Shown in pieces: positions 1 through 8,427 of a stretch of DNA of 64,000 bases (the first letter of the stretch is position 1; the number at the start of each line of letters is the position of its first letter). This DNA is from Anaerolineales bacterium (GTDB lineage: Bacteria > Chloroflexota > Anaerolineae > Aggregatilineales > J027). The DNA lies in contig JACKCI010000001.1 of NCBI GenBank assembly GCA_020634155.1, forward strand, positions 372,001 to 436,000. The letters run 5' to 3'. Both the position numbers and the translations under genes were made by a program. The notes under the pieces are model-generated. The model made no database searches, had not been told where the DNA came from, and saw nothing but the letters and a program-made list of their open reading frames with translations.

Positions 1-1026
1 CCAGTTCTTTTCAAAAAATTGCGCGGCAATCCCTGACATTTGGGGTGAAAAGGCATTAAAGGAACTCAGCACCAATTCGCGGGCATCACCCCATTGCATC
101 ACCGATTGCTCAAATTGCATCACGGGTGCGTAACGGTCATATTCATACAGGGTGTCATATCCCAACATCTGCCGCACAAGGGTATAGTAGCGTGCGACAA
201 TATCATAACGACCTGTAACGCTGTCAATCAGGGTCTCAACTGTTTGGTCATCGGTCTGATTCCACAGATTGCGCTCGCTAACCCAAGTCGGGAAGCCGCG
301 TACTTTATCAATGCTATGCTTATTAAGTGCCATCTGGTTAAAGACGAAGGTTGTGGTATGCGCTAGCGTTTGGAGGCCCGCCGTAAAAGCATCCGCAGCC
401 CCTTGGCGGCGTGTCCGGTCGGGATGATACACATTACGCAAAATCTCAGATTGATTGAGGCGCTCCCCTTCAAACTCATAGCGGGCTGCGCTCAAAACTT
501 CCCCAAAGTAACGCTCCCAAGCCTCCATACCTGTCAATGAAAGCTCAGAGACCAATTGCTCTTCTTTCTCACCCAAGGCGTAAGGTGCGCCAAGGCGTGT
601 CAGCTTGAGATAATGTTGGTAATGGGCTAACACGGGGTCATCAGCTAGGGCTGCCGTTTCCTCAGACGCCTTCATCCACTCAAGGCTAAAAAAGACCAGC
701 AACTGAGTTACTTCGGATGCCCGTCGTTGTGTCAATGACATCAGGCGACCATAGTCTGGATTAAGGGTATCAGTCGTCCAACTCAATGAGGCATACGACG
801 CCATGCGGCCAGACAGTTCTTTAATCGCCTCATATTCCTGTAATGCGGTCAAAAGTTGGCTTGCATCAAGCCCTTCCACTCGCCCCTTATAGTTCTGGGC
901 AAATTGTTGGGCCTGTTCCAATACACGTTCAAGGTCTTGCTGAAGGGTGGGGTCATCAACTCCGCTGTACAAATCACCCAAGTCCCATTGGACATTCTCC
1001 GCACCTGTTACTTGTGCTGCACTCAT
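1..1026 (-). CDS. pepF: M3 family oligoendopeptidase F, N-terminal part (runs off the left edge)
   Basis: The minus strand is open from an ATG at 1026 to base 1, giving 342 codons with no stop, so the C-terminal part lies outside the window. The protein begins MSAAQVTGAENVQWDLGDLY and continues in the helical style of the PepF N-terminal lobe (the DLxxLYxG opening, then helices leading to FxNALxNKxTIDKVRGFPTW-like sequence, here QMALNKHSIDKVRGFPTW). These cytoplasmic zinc metallopeptidases cut short peptides. The HExxH zinc site normally lies further downstream and is not visible here. A -10 (TATAGT at 1071-1066) and a CAATTG inverted repeat precede the gene. Family assignment is firm; catalytic competence cannot be judged. 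Confidence 0.85.
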   Translation of the reverse strand, partial: MSAAQVTGAENVQWDLGDLYSGVDDPTLQQDLERVLEQAQQFAQNYKGRVEGLDASQLLTALQEYEAIKELSGRMASYASLSWTTDTLNPDYGRLMSLTQRRASEVTQLLVFFSLEWMKASEETAALADDPVLAHYQHYLKLTRLGAPYALGEKEEQLVSELSLTGMEAWERYFGEVLSAARYEFEGERLNQSEILRNVYHPDRTRRQGAADAFTAGLQTLAHTTTFVFNQMALNKHSIDKVRGFPTWVSERNLWNQTDDQTVETLIDSVTGRYDIVARYYTLVRQMLGYDTLYEYDRYAPVMQFEQSVMQWGDARELVLSSFNAFSPQMSGIAAQFFEKNW

Positions 1027-1065
1027 CGACTTGTTTTCCCTCGTATTGGTTACTTGATGGACACA

Positions 1066-1074
1066 ACTATAACA
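1066..1074 (-). promoter_or_regulatory. Extended -10 promoter of the oligoendopeptidase gene
   Basis: On the minus strand TGTTATAGT (1074-1066) is an extended -10 box, about 40 nt before the ATG at 1026. The inverted repeat at 1084-1107 would cover its -35 region, so a bound regulator could block it. Confidence 0.5.
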
Positions 1075-1083
1075 TAGCTTTCC

Positions 1084-1107
1084 TCAATTGCATAATCACG
1101 CAATTGA
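1084..1107. promoter_or_regulatory. Inverted repeat TCAATTGC-N8-GCAATTGA, candidate repressor operator
   Basis: The arms TCAATTGC (1084-1091) and GCAATTGA (1100-1107) are perfect inverted repeats with an 8-nt spacer. The right arm plus AGA (GCAATTGAAGA) recurs at 1261. The site lies upstream of the peptidase -10 and near an ArsR-type regulator gene, which is the obvious candidate binder. The binding itself is inferred. Confidence 0.5.
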
Positions 1108-1209
1108 AGAGAGTAATCAGTCATTTGCGTCAAACTGAAAGTTACATTTTTCACAATATAATATAAAGGTATCACCCCTTTAATAAAAGACTTATCTCGA
1201 AATATATGT

Positions 1210-1238
1210 TTGACTCTTTAGATAGTTTGTGCTATAGT
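1210..1238 (+). promoter_or_regulatory. Sigma-70 type promoter of the receiver-like gene
   Basis: TTGACT (1210-1215), a 17-nt spacer and TATAGT (1233-1238), the latter preceded by TGC as an extended -10. Transcription would start near 1245, just ahead of the second CAATT-AAGC-AATTG repeat. Confidence 0.7.
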
Positions 1239-1253
1239 GTTTATACAGTTGCA

Positions 1254-1267
1254 CAATTAAGCAATTG
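1254..1267. promoter_or_regulatory. Second CAATT inverted repeat at the transcription start
   Basis: CAATT (1254-1258) and AATTG (1263-1267) are inverted around AAGC, followed by the GCAATTGAAGA sequence shared with the site at 1084-1107. It sits at about +10 to +25 of the promoter at 1210-1238, a typical place for an ArsR-type repressor. Confidence 0.45.
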
Positions 1268-1288
1268 AAGAATTTATAGGAGGGTGAC

Positions 1289-1732
1289 ATGGCTGATCGT
1301 CTACAAACAACCAAAGTACAATTTCAACCACAAATTAGTTGCCCCGTACAAATCTTGGTCATTGATCGAGAAAGTGGCGCGGCTGAAATTCTGATTGACA
1401 CCATCAGCCGACTCCTTGACCAAGACATAACGGTTACACTCGTTAATGACCAACGCGAAGCCCTCCAGCAAATTGAGTGCTGCTATTTTGATATGGTCGC
1501 TATCGGTCTTGAACGTGACCGCCCTGACAACATCGCCCTTGTGCCGTATCTACGGGAAAATCGCCCCGGCCTACCTGTGGTCATTGTTGGACACCAAATT
1601 CATCACCGCTCCCGTGACCGCGCTTTTGAATTTGGGGCTAATGAAGTCATTATCCTTCCTCGTCGTGCCAGTGAGCTAAAATCATTGGTATCTACAATCG
1701 CCGAACACTATCTTGACCCAATTGAACTCTAA
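1289..1732 (+). CDS. Degenerate response-regulator receiver protein
   Basis: A 147-residue protein with the alternating hydrophobic strands of a CheY-like receiver domain (about residues 20-140) and no output domain. The usual acidic pair is reduced to VIDRES. The strand that should carry the phosphoacceptor reads DMVAIGLERD, with Gly where LD-Asp is normal. The conserved Lys of the KP motif is missing (LPRRAS). It is therefore probably not phosphorylated and may act as a protein-interaction module. A strong SD (GGAGGGTG) precedes the ATG, and the gene has its own promoter with a candidate operator at the start site. The partner is unknown; the ArsR-type gene downstream is the natural suspect. 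Confidence 0.7.
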   Translation: MADRLQTTKVQFQPQISCPVQILVIDRESGAAEILIDTISRLLDQDITVTLVNDQREALQQIECCYFDMVAIGLERDRPDNIALVPYLRENRPGLPVVIVGHQIHHRSRDRAFEFGANEVIILPRRASELKSLVSTIAEHYLDPIEL

Positions 1733-1825
1733 GGGGATGGGTGTGGCCCTCCCCCAGTTTTCGCCTATCCATGAACCGAAAGCTGAATTTATCCTTAATC
1801 TAATAAACGAACTTCCAAAAGACAC

Positions 1826-1831
1826 TATAAT
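1826..1831 (+). promoter_or_regulatory. -10 box upstream of the ArsR-type gene
   Basis: TATAAT at 1826-1831 lies 28 nt before the ATG at 1859, with GAGG as the SD between them. No convincing -35 is visible. Confidence 0.5.
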
Positions 1832-1858
1832 CAGGTAAATTCAACCATTGAGGTAACC

Positions 1859-2923
1859 ATGGCCCCACTCGAAGTAATAACAGATGATACGCTTTCTACC
1901 ATGATTCGGTTCCAAACATCAGCCGTCTACGAACTGATTATCAGTTTGCATACCTTGCTTTTCCCGCGCCGACGCACGGCATGGGCCAATCAGGTACGGT
2001 CTGAACTCCCCGCCGAATTTATGGAGGAACTCGCAGTCGTCTATGAACCTTTCTACAATGGGGTCGAGTTTATTGAGTTGCCTGTTGATTATCCCAATCA
2101 GCACGATGTACCGGGGTTTATCGACTATGTTCGCAATATGGAAGCAAACCGCTTTGTGTTCTACATTCTGGGCCGACGGCTCCCTCTCAGCCAAATCGAG
2201 ACGATTGGATTCAATACCGAAGCTTTATTAGAAGCCATCCAAGTCCAATTTGAACACTATTGCACCGAGAAACCCATCCCACCTTGGGCAACCATCCTCG
2301 AAGATGTGCAAGGCTTTCAACACCGACTAGCGAATCTTTGGGAGGATTACTGGCAACGTGTCTTCCAACACATCGTTGCTGATTTACAGCCGTATTGGGA
2401 AACAGGCCTCAATGAGAATGAGCGCATCTTAACCCATCAAGGGAGCGATACGTTATTTGAGCATCTGTTGGGGCGCAAGCTGAAGATGCCCAAGCCACTC
2501 CCTTCCAACCAACCCATCACTGAAATTGTGTTTGTGCCGTTGTATCTGATTCCACATCGCGCCTTCTTCTTCTATGGCTATGGCAATATCACCATCTTGT
2601 TCGATTCTGAGCATACGATGGCTCGTGCCCAACAAGTTGAAGAGGGTAAGGAGTTTGCCCTGAATGTGGTACGCGCCCTTGGCGATGCCACGCGCATTCG
2701 CATCTTGCGCCTAATTGCTCACCATGAGGGCAAAATTAACGGCAAACTAATCGCTGAAAAAATGCAGTTGTCGGCCTCAGCGGTCTCACGTCATCTCAGC
2801 CAACTGCGTGATAGCGGTGTCATCATTGAGGAACCACTTGACCACCGCAATATCACTTATCGCCTTCAACGTGAGGCTATCACGTCATTACCTGACAAAC
2901 TGTTGGATTATCTCTATACCTAG
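1859..2923 (+). CDS. ArsR-type winged-helix transcriptional regulator with long N-terminal domain
   Basis: 354 residues. The C-terminal 85 or so (about 265-350) form an ArsR-type winged helix: VVRALGDATRIRILRLI, then LSASAVSRHLSQLRDSGVI as the recognition helix, then a wing ending NITYRLQ. The first 260 residues are an unrecognised helical domain, likely a ligand- or partner-sensing part; this layout is common in Chloroflexota and Bacilli ArsR relatives. No CxC metal motif is visible, so a metal sensor is unlikely. The paired CAATTG repeats at 1084-1267 are plausible targets. It is followed 12 nt later by the ankyrin gene, so the two are probably co-transcribed. Confidence 0.8.
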   Translation: MAPLEVITDDTLSTMIRFQTSAVYELIISLHTLLFPRRRTAWANQVRSELPAEFMEELAVVYEPFYNGVEFIELPVDYPNQHDVPGFIDYVRNMEANRFVFYILGRRLPLSQIETIGFNTEALLEAIQVQFEHYCTEKPIPPWATILEDVQGFQHRLANLWEDYWQRVFQHIVADLQPYWETGLNENERILTHQGSDTLFEHLLGRKLKMPKPLPSNQPITEIVFVPLYLIPHRAFFFYGYGNITILFDSEHTMARAQQVEEGKEFALNVVRALGDATRIRILRLIAHHEGKINGKLIAEKMQLSASAVSRHLSQLRDSGVIIEEPLDHRNITYRLQREAITSLPDKLLDYLYT

Positions 2924-2935
2924 GGAGCTACTATC

Positions 2936-3205
2936 ATGACCGACCTTGACCAAAACCTGATTGATGAATTTGTGACCATCTCACATACAGCTAATTTCGG
3001 CAAAATCCGCCAATTGCTCATCAAACACCCTGACTTGGTTGAAGCCGAATCGACATGGGGTGAAACCGCCCTTGCTGCCGCGCTTCACGCTGGACAAGAA
3101 CATATTGCTGAATTTCTGCGTTCTGCGGGTGCCGAGCATATTTGCACCGGTGCCTGTCAAGTCACAATTAAACGCCTCCCCAATAACTACCGCGAAATCT
3201 CTTAG
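2936..3205 (+). CDS. Small ankyrin-repeat protein
   Basis: 89 residues, with one clear ankyrin repeat (about 30-62: DLVEAESTWGETALAAALHA followed by GQEHIAEFLRSAGA) and a partial one before it (FGKIRQLLIKHP). No signal peptide. A Cys pair near the end (ICTGACQV) lies outside the repeats. Expected to bind a protein partner; which one is unknown. The gene lies 12 nt after the ArsR-type gene with SD GGGAG, so the two likely form one operon. Confidence 0.7.
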   Translation: MTDLDQNLIDEFVTISHTANFGKIRQLLIKHPDLVEAESTWGETALAAALHAGQEHIAEFLRSAGAEHICTGACQVTIKRLPNNYREIS

Positions 3206-3263
3206 CCTATTCAAGCGCCCCTACTATGTCTGCAAATCTCCCTAAAAACACCCTATTTCATGT

Positions 3264-3269
3264 TACAAT
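3264..3269 (+). promoter_or_regulatory. Extended -10 promoter of the FmdB-type gene
   Basis: TGTTACAAT (-10 hexamer TACAAT at 3264-3269) lies 21 nt before the ATG at 3291, with SD GGGAGG in between. Confidence 0.5.
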
Positions 3270-3290
3270 AGGGTGCGAAGGGAGGTCTAT

Positions 3291-3596
3291 ATGCCGCGTT
3301 ACGATTATCGCTGCAAAGCTTGTGACCATCGGTTCGAAGCCCAACATGGTATGAATGAAGACCCACCGCCCTGTCCAGTTTGTCATCAAACGGACTTGCA
3401 GCGGTTGATTACCTCAGCTCCCACGATTGCACGAGGTATTTTGACGCCTGCGGGTACCGCACGTGCCTCCAGCAAAGAGGAACTCCAGTCCAAGTGGGCC
3501 GAAGAAACTCCCAAACTCCGTAAAAAACTTGTCGATAAACTCGGTGAAGATACTGTCAGCCGCATGGCACCAAGCCTAAACCCCAAAACTGATTAG
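3291..3596 (+). CDS. FmdB-family zinc ribbon protein
   Basis: 101 residues starting MPRYDYRCKACDHRFE. The N-terminal 45 residues are the FmdB/CxxC_CxxC_SSSS zinc ribbon, with Cys pairs CKAC and CPVC spaced to bind one zinc. The C-terminal part is charged and helical. I chose the ATG at 3291 because it has SD GGGAGG seven bases upstream and gives the family's usual MPxYxYxC start; an upstream GTG/TTG would add six residues. FmdB proteins are suspected regulators but their role is poorly known. The carboxylase operon begins six bases after its stop, so it may be the first gene of that transcript. Confidence 0.85.
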   Translation: MPRYDYRCKACDHRFEAQHGMNEDPPPCPVCHQTDLQRLITSAPTIARGILTPAGTARASSKEELQSKWAEETPKLRKKLVDKLGEDTVSRMAPSLNPKTD

Positions 3597-3601
3597 AAAA
3601 C

Positions 3602-5212
3602 ATGCAACCATTAGAATCCAACATTAATCCCAACGACGACCTATTCAAACACAATACCGCGCATAACTGCGCCCTTGTCGAAGAATTAAACCAACGCCTT
3701 GCCACCATCCGCCAAGGGGGTGGTGAGCAATATCAAGAACGCCACCGCAATCAAGGCAAGCTCTTTGTCCGTGACCGCATCAATAAACTGCTTGACCCCG
3801 GTACCCCGTTCTTAGAGATCGCCCCCCTTGCTGCATGGGAACTATACGAGGACGATGTACCTTCAGCGGGTATTGTGATGGGTATTGGGCGTGTATCGAG
3901 TCGGGAATGCCTCATTCTCGCTAACGATGCCACCGTCAAAGGCGGGAGCTATTACCCCATGACGGTTAAAAAACACCTCCGCGCCCAACAAATTGCTTTG
4001 CAAAACAACCTGCCCTGCATTTACCTTGTGGACTCCGGTGGAGCCTTCCTGCCCATGCAAGATGAGGTTTTTCCTGATCATGACGATTTCGGGCGCATCT
4101 TCTACAACCAAGCCGTCATGAGCGCCGCGGGGATCCCGCAAATCTCAGCCGTGATGGGTAGCTGTACGGCGGGTGGAGCCTATGTGCCTGCCATGAGCGA
4201 TGAGACCATCATCGTCAACAAGACAGGCACCATCTTCCTTGGCGGCCCGCCTCTTGTCAAAGCCGCTACAGGCGAAGAGGTGACGGCTGAAGACCTTGGC
4301 GGGGCTTATGTGCATACTCATGTCTCTGGCGTCGCTGACCACTTTGCCGAAAATGATGAACACGCCATCCAAATCCTGCGCGAGATTGTGGCAAGTCTCA
4401 ACACCCGCAAAAAAGTTGACCTTGATATTGTCCCACCGGAGCCACCCCTTTATGATGCCGCCGAACTCTATGGCATCATCCCACGCACATTCCGCGAGAC
4501 CTACGACGTGCGCGAAGTCATCGCTCGTATTGTCGATGGCAGCAAATTCCGTGAATTCAAAGCCGATTATGCCACTACCCTCGTAACAGGCTTTGCCCGC
4601 ATCGAGGGCTATCCCGTCGGCATCATTGGCAACAATGGGGTGCTGTTTAGCGAAAGCGCACTCAAAGGCGCTCATTTTGTTGAACTCTGCACCCAGCGCC
4701 GCATCCCCCTGCTCTTTTTGCAAAACATCACAGGCTTTATGGTCGGGCGCGAATATGAAGCGGGGGGCATTGCCAAGGATGGGGCCAAGATGGTTCATGC
4801 CGTCGCCAACGCCCAAGTCCCCAAGCTGACGGTTATCATCGGGGGTAGCTTTGGCGCAGGTAACTATGGCATGTGCGGGCGGGCCTACAATCCGCGCTTC
4901 TTGTGGATGTGGCCCAATAGCCGTATCAGTGTCATGGGGGGCGAACAGGCTGCCAATGTGTTGGCAACCATCAAGCAAGACCAACTTGCCCGCCGCAATG
5001 AATCTCTGATGAATGAGCAAGCGCTTGCCGAGTTTAAGCAGCCCATTTTGGACAAATATGAGCGCGAAGGTAGTCCCTATTATTCGAGCGCCCGCCTCTG
5101 GGATGATGGAATTCTTGACCCTGCTCAGACTCGCCGAGTGCTGGGATTGGCGCTAAGTGCTTGCCTGAATGCACCTGTTGAGAACACCGCCTATGGCGTT
5201 TTCAGGATGTAG
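3602..5212 (+). CDS. mccB: Acyl-CoA carboxylase carboxyltransferase subunit, methylcrotonyl-CoA carboxylase beta type
   Basis: 536 residues, the full length for this family. Two crotonase-fold carboxyltransferase domains are seen (N half about 30-290, C half about 300-530). The signatures are those of MCC beta rather than AccD or PccB: GGSYYPMTVKKHLRAQ, VDSGGAFLPMQDEVFPD, MGSCTAGGAYVPAMSDE and FLGGPPLVKAATGEEVTAED. It transfers carboxyl from carboxybiotin to an acyl-CoA, most likely 3-methylcrotonyl-CoA in leucine or isovalerate breakdown. The biotin carboxylase and biotin carrier follow in the same operon with two unexpected genes between. Substrate is inferred from motifs only; no isovaleryl-CoA dehydrogenase or HMG-CoA lyase is in view. 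Confidence 0.9.
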   Translation: MQPLESNINPNDDLFKHNTAHNCALVEELNQRLATIRQGGGEQYQERHRNQGKLFVRDRINKLLDPGTPFLEIAPLAAWELYEDDVPSAGIVMGIGRVSSRECLILANDATVKGGSYYPMTVKKHLRAQQIALQNNLPCIYLVDSGGAFLPMQDEVFPDHDDFGRIFYNQAVMSAAGIPQISAVMGSCTAGGAYVPAMSDETIIVNKTGTIFLGGPPLVKAATGEEVTAEDLGGAYVHTHVSGVADHFAENDEHAIQILREIVASLNTRKKVDLDIVPPEPPLYDAAELYGIIPRTFRETYDVREVIARIVDGSKFREFKADYATTLVTGFARIEGYPVGIIGNNGVLFSESALKGAHFVELCTQRRIPLLFLQNITGFMVGREYEAGGIAKDGAKMVHAVANAQVPKLTVIIGGSFGAGNYGMCGRAYNPRFLWMWPNSRISVMGGEQAANVLATIKQDQLARRNESLMNEQALAEFKQPILDKYEREGSPYYSSARLWDDGILDPAQTRRVLGLALSACLNAPVENTAYGVFRM

Positions 5213-5214
5213 GG

Positions 5215-5850
5215 ATGCAACTGGTATTCTTTCCTTCACCCACACCAGATGACACACCCTATACCACAAGCCCAGCATGGGCCGAGCGACCTTTGAGCTA
5301 TCAACTCGGTGATGAGCAGGGTCAGCGCGGCTGGCACGATGACCACTGGGAACGCCCCCTTGAGGTACCAAATGTGGCCCCAAGCTATATCTTTGAGCAA
5401 GCCCGCGCCCGTCTCATCAACTTCGATTTTTTGCCCACTGAGTTGGTGCAATTTACCACACGCTGGAATACCGAGGGTCGCCTGCCCCAAGTAGGGGATG
5501 TCGTCTTTCAGCGCACTCACTTCCTGCGCTTAGGCCGTCACTTAATGGATGTCCTTTCCGCTACCCGCATCGCGGAAGTGATTGATGAGCCGCAACGCTT
5601 CATCCTGCGCTACGTGACGACACAAGGGCATCCTGAGTGTGGCACTGCCTACTACCAAATCATCCAAGAGGACAATCGTGTGTTCTTCCGCATACACGCC
5701 GTTTCCCAGCCCGCCCTTTGGACAACCCGCCTTGTCAAACCCATCATCACCCGCCCTCTACAAATTCGCATCACCAAGGGCATTCTGGATGGTATGGCAA
5801 CCAGCGTACTCCTTGATTTAACCGACGAAGGGTTTAACCACAATGTTTAG
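5215..5850 (+). CDS. DUF1990-family protein
   Basis: 211 residues. The second half carries the features I associate with DUF1990 proteins (YndJ-like): GDVVFQRTHFLRLGRHLMDV, then ATRIAEVIDEPQRFILRYVT and GHPECGTAYYQI. The first 50 or so residues are an unusual proline-rich opening. No signal peptide or catalytic motif is evident. It starts two bases after the mccB stop and overlaps the biotin carboxylase start by eight bases, so it is co-translated with the carboxylase. The function is unknown; the tight coupling suggests a role with the carboxylase or its acyl-CoA, which is inference. Confidence 0.75.
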   Translation: MQLVFFPSPTPDDTPYTTSPAWAERPLSYQLGDEQGQRGWHDDHWERPLEVPNVAPSYIFEQARARLINFDFLPTELVQFTTRWNTEGRLPQVGDVVFQRTHFLRLGRHLMDVLSATRIAEVIDEPQRFILRYVTTQGHPECGTAYYQIIQEDNRVFFRIHAVSQPALWTTRLVKPIITRPLQIRITKGILDGMATSVLLDLTDEGFNHNV

Positions 5851-7339
5851 CAAAATCCTCATCGCCAATCGCGGAGAAATTGCCGCCCGCTTGATTCGCG
5901 CCTGTCATGAACTGGGTATCAGCACGGTGGCGGTCTATTCAGAAGCCGATGCCGACGCCCTGCATACTCGACTTGCCGATCAAGCGGTGCTGATTGGGCC
6001 ACCTGCCCCCAATCAATCCTATCTTAATGGCAAAAAATTGATTGAGGTTGCACTCCAAACAGGTTGCCAAGCTATCCACCCCGGCTATGGTTTCCTCTCC
6101 GAATCGCCCGACTTTGCACATGCAGTTACTGAGGCTGGTCTGGTCTTTATTGGCCCGCCTGCTGATGCCATTTACCAGATGGGCATCAAGACCGAAGCGC
6201 GTGCCATCATGGAAGCGGCGGGTGTACCTGTTGTTCCCGGATTCCAAAGCGACAACGCCACCGATGCTGACTTCATCCGTGAAGCCGAGCGCATCGGCTA
6301 TCCGGTTATGGTCAAAGCGGCTGGGGGGGGCGGTGGTAAGGGTATCCGCGTGGTACATGACCCCCATGCTCTACCCGATGCGATTGCCTCAGCCCGCCGC
6401 GAAGCCGAGCATGCCTTTGGTGACCCCACTATCTTTTTAGAGCGCTATATCGCACAGGGGCGGCATATTGAGGTGCAGATTCTGGCGGATAATCAGGGCA
6501 ACACTGTCCACCTCTTTGAGCGTGAATGCAGCGTACAGCGCCGTCACCAGAAAATCATTGAGGAAACGCCCTCCCCCTTTATCTCGGACGAAGTACGTCA
6601 ACAGATGGGTGCAGCAGCGGTCAATGCGGCTAGAGCCGTCAATTACGTGAATGCGGGCACGGTAGAGTTTATCGTCGATGAGGACGCCAATTTCTATTTC
6701 CTCGAAATGAACACCCGCCTCCAAGTCGAGCATCCCATCACTGAGTTGGTGACAGGCATCGACATTGTAAACGCCCAAATCCAAATCGCTGCGGGACAGC
6801 CGCTGCCCTTTACCCAAGCCGACATCTCCCAGCGCGGTCATGCCATCGAATGCCGTGTCTATGCTGAAGACCCCGCCAATAACTTCCTGCCCGCTATCGG
6901 CCCGGTCTTGCGAACCGTTAACCCAAGTGGGCCGGGTATTCGCGTTGATGCGGGCGTGGTAACAGGTGATCAAGTATCACTACATTACGACCCCATGATT
7001 GCCAAACTGATTGTCTTTGCCGAAAACCGTGCCGATGCCATCCGCAAGGCAGATTGGGCCTTAGCTCAATATGTCATCTTGGGCCTGACCACCAACCTCC
7101 AATTCCTGCGTGATGTCATCCAGCATCCCGTCTTTGTCGTTGGGGAAGCCAACACCCATTTTGTCGATGATTATATGCAGGATTGGATGCCGCCCGAAGA
7201 CACACCCTCGGATGCGGCGCTGATTGCAGCGGCCTTGGGTGAACTACTCCAAAGCGCAGCAACCATCAGCAGCCCCAACCCCGAAGCCCTTGGCGACCCC
7301 TACAGTCCTTGGAGTCGCCTAGATAACTTTGGAAGATAA
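5843..7339 (+). CDS. accC: Acyl-CoA carboxylase biotin carboxylase subunit
   Basis: 498 residues with the three biotin carboxylase regions in order: N-domain beginning KILIANRGEIAARLIRACHE, an ATP-grasp domain with the glycine loop KAAGGGGGKGIRVV and ERYIAQGRHIEVQILAD, and the catalytic FLEMNTRLQVEHPITELVTG. The C-terminal domain follows to about 450. No biotinyl domain is fused; a separate carrier is encoded two genes downstream. It uses ATP and bicarbonate to carboxylate carrier biotin. The last 50 residues are a low-conservation Ala/Pro tail. The start overlaps the DUF1990 stop by eight bases. Given the methylcrotonyl-type partner, it is probably MccA without its carrier domain. Confidence 0.92.
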   Translation: MFSKILIANRGEIAARLIRACHELGISTVAVYSEADADALHTRLADQAVLIGPPAPNQSYLNGKKLIEVALQTGCQAIHPGYGFLSESPDFAHAVTEAGLVFIGPPADAIYQMGIKTEARAIMEAAGVPVVPGFQSDNATDADFIREAERIGYPVMVKAAGGGGGKGIRVVHDPHALPDAIASARREAEHAFGDPTIFLERYIAQGRHIEVQILADNQGNTVHLFERECSVQRRHQKIIEETPSPFISDEVRQQMGAAAVNAARAVNYVNAGTVEFIVDEDANFYFLEMNTRLQVEHPITELVTGIDIVNAQIQIAAGQPLPFTQADISQRGHAIECRVYAEDPANNFLPAIGPVLRTVNPSGPGIRVDAGVVTGDQVSLHYDPMIAKLIVFAENRADAIRKADWALAQYVILGLTTNLQFLRDVIQHPVFVVGEANTHFVDDYMQDWMPPEDTPSDAALIAAALGELLQSAATISSPNPEALGDPYSPWSRLDNFGR

Positions 7340-7345
7340 TCTGAC

Positions 7346-8422
7346 ATGAGCAACCGCGCCCGTTTACGCGACTTAGGCATTACCATCGGCAGGCACCCCG
7401 CTGGCCCGTTAAATGCCATCACCGATGTGGCTGGTGTGCAAGTGGGTCATATAACCTTGATTGAAGATAGCCCGCGTATCCTCCGCACAGGTGTCACCAT
7501 GATTCTGCCCCGTGAAGACATCTGGCAAAATGCCGTTTTCGGCGGCTATTTCTCATTCAATGGCAACGGTGAGATGACCGGTATCCCTTGGTTGGAAGAA
7601 GTCGGTATGATTGACACCCCCATTGGCATTACCAATACCCTTTCAGTCGGTATTGTGCGCGACGCCATTGAACGGGCTGCCGTTGCTAAAGGGGTGCTGG
7701 ATGGCTTCCTTCTGCCCATTGTCGCTGAAACCTACGACGGCTGGCTAAATGACATCACTGCCTTTGCCATCACTACTGAACACGCCCTAGCCGCGATTGA
7801 GAATGCCGCCAGTGGCCCTGTGTTAGAAGGCAATGTCGGCGGGGGCACGGGCATGATGTGTCACCATTTCAAAGGTGGTATTGGCACATCCTCGCGCATG
7901 GTCGAAACTCAAAGTGGGGTCTTTACCGTGGGGGTTCTTGTCCAAAGCAACTACGGTTCACGCCACACCTTCCGCGTGGATGGTGTTCCTGTTGGGCAGG
8001 CCATCCCCTATGAACACACGCCACCCCCTTGGGGCGCACCCGAAGAACGTGGCTCGATTATCGTCATTGTCGCTACCGATGCTCCGTTAATTCCCATCCA
8101 ATGCCAGCGCCTTGCTAAACGCGCCACTACTGGGCTTGCACGGGTAGGAGGCTATGGAGGGAACGAAAGCGGAGATATTTTCTTGGCTTTTGCGACAGGC
8201 AACCCATTGCCTATCAAGCCAAGCGTCCCCTATACCCTGACCATGTTCCCCAATGAACATATCAATCCGCTATTTGAGGGTGTTGTTGAGGCTACTGAGG
8301 AAGCCATTATCAACGCCATGACCGCCGCCGAAACCATGACAGGCTTTCAAGGCCACACCGCCCACGCCCTGCCAGTAGATGAACTTCAACGCATCATGCA
8401 ACAAGCTAACCGAGGCTTATAA
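7346..8422 (+). CDS. P1 family (DmpA-like) peptidase, Ntn-type
   Basis: 358 residues matching the S58/P1 family: RLRDLGITIGRHPAGPLNAI at the start, then GVTMILPR, GNVGGGTGMMCHHFKGGIGT and TVGVLVQSNYGSRHTFRVDG. DmpA-type enzymes cut themselves before a Ser to make two chains and act as aminopeptidases or beta-peptidyl peptidases. Gly204-Ser205 in the NYGSR motif is the likely cleavage site and nucleophile. No signal peptide, so it acts in the cytoplasm. It sits seven bases after the biotin carboxylase and six before the biotin carrier gene, inside the carboxylase operon, which is an odd place for a peptidase. Confidence 0.85.
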   Translation: MSNRARLRDLGITIGRHPAGPLNAITDVAGVQVGHITLIEDSPRILRTGVTMILPREDIWQNAVFGGYFSFNGNGEMTGIPWLEEVGMIDTPIGITNTLSVGIVRDAIERAAVAKGVLDGFLLPIVAETYDGWLNDITAFAITTEHALAAIENAASGPVLEGNVGGGTGMMCHHFKGGIGTSSRMVETQSGVFTVGVLVQSNYGSRHTFRVDGVPVGQAIPYEHTPPPWGAPEERGSIIVIVATDAPLIPIQCQRLAKRATTGLARVGGYGGNESGDIFLAFATGNPLPIKPSVPYTLTMFPNEHINPLFEGVVEATEEAIINAMTAAETMTGFQGHTAHALPVDELQRIMQQANRGL

Positions 8423-8427
8423 AACCA

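Noticed and set aside
4145..5020. Long open frame (291 codons) opposite mccB
   Set aside because: Antisense to a well-conserved carboxyltransferase gene. Its translation has no family features, no SD, and arises from codon bias.
6437..6973. 178-codon frame antisense to the biotin carboxylase gene
   Set aside because: Shadow of accC on the other strand, without promoter or SD.
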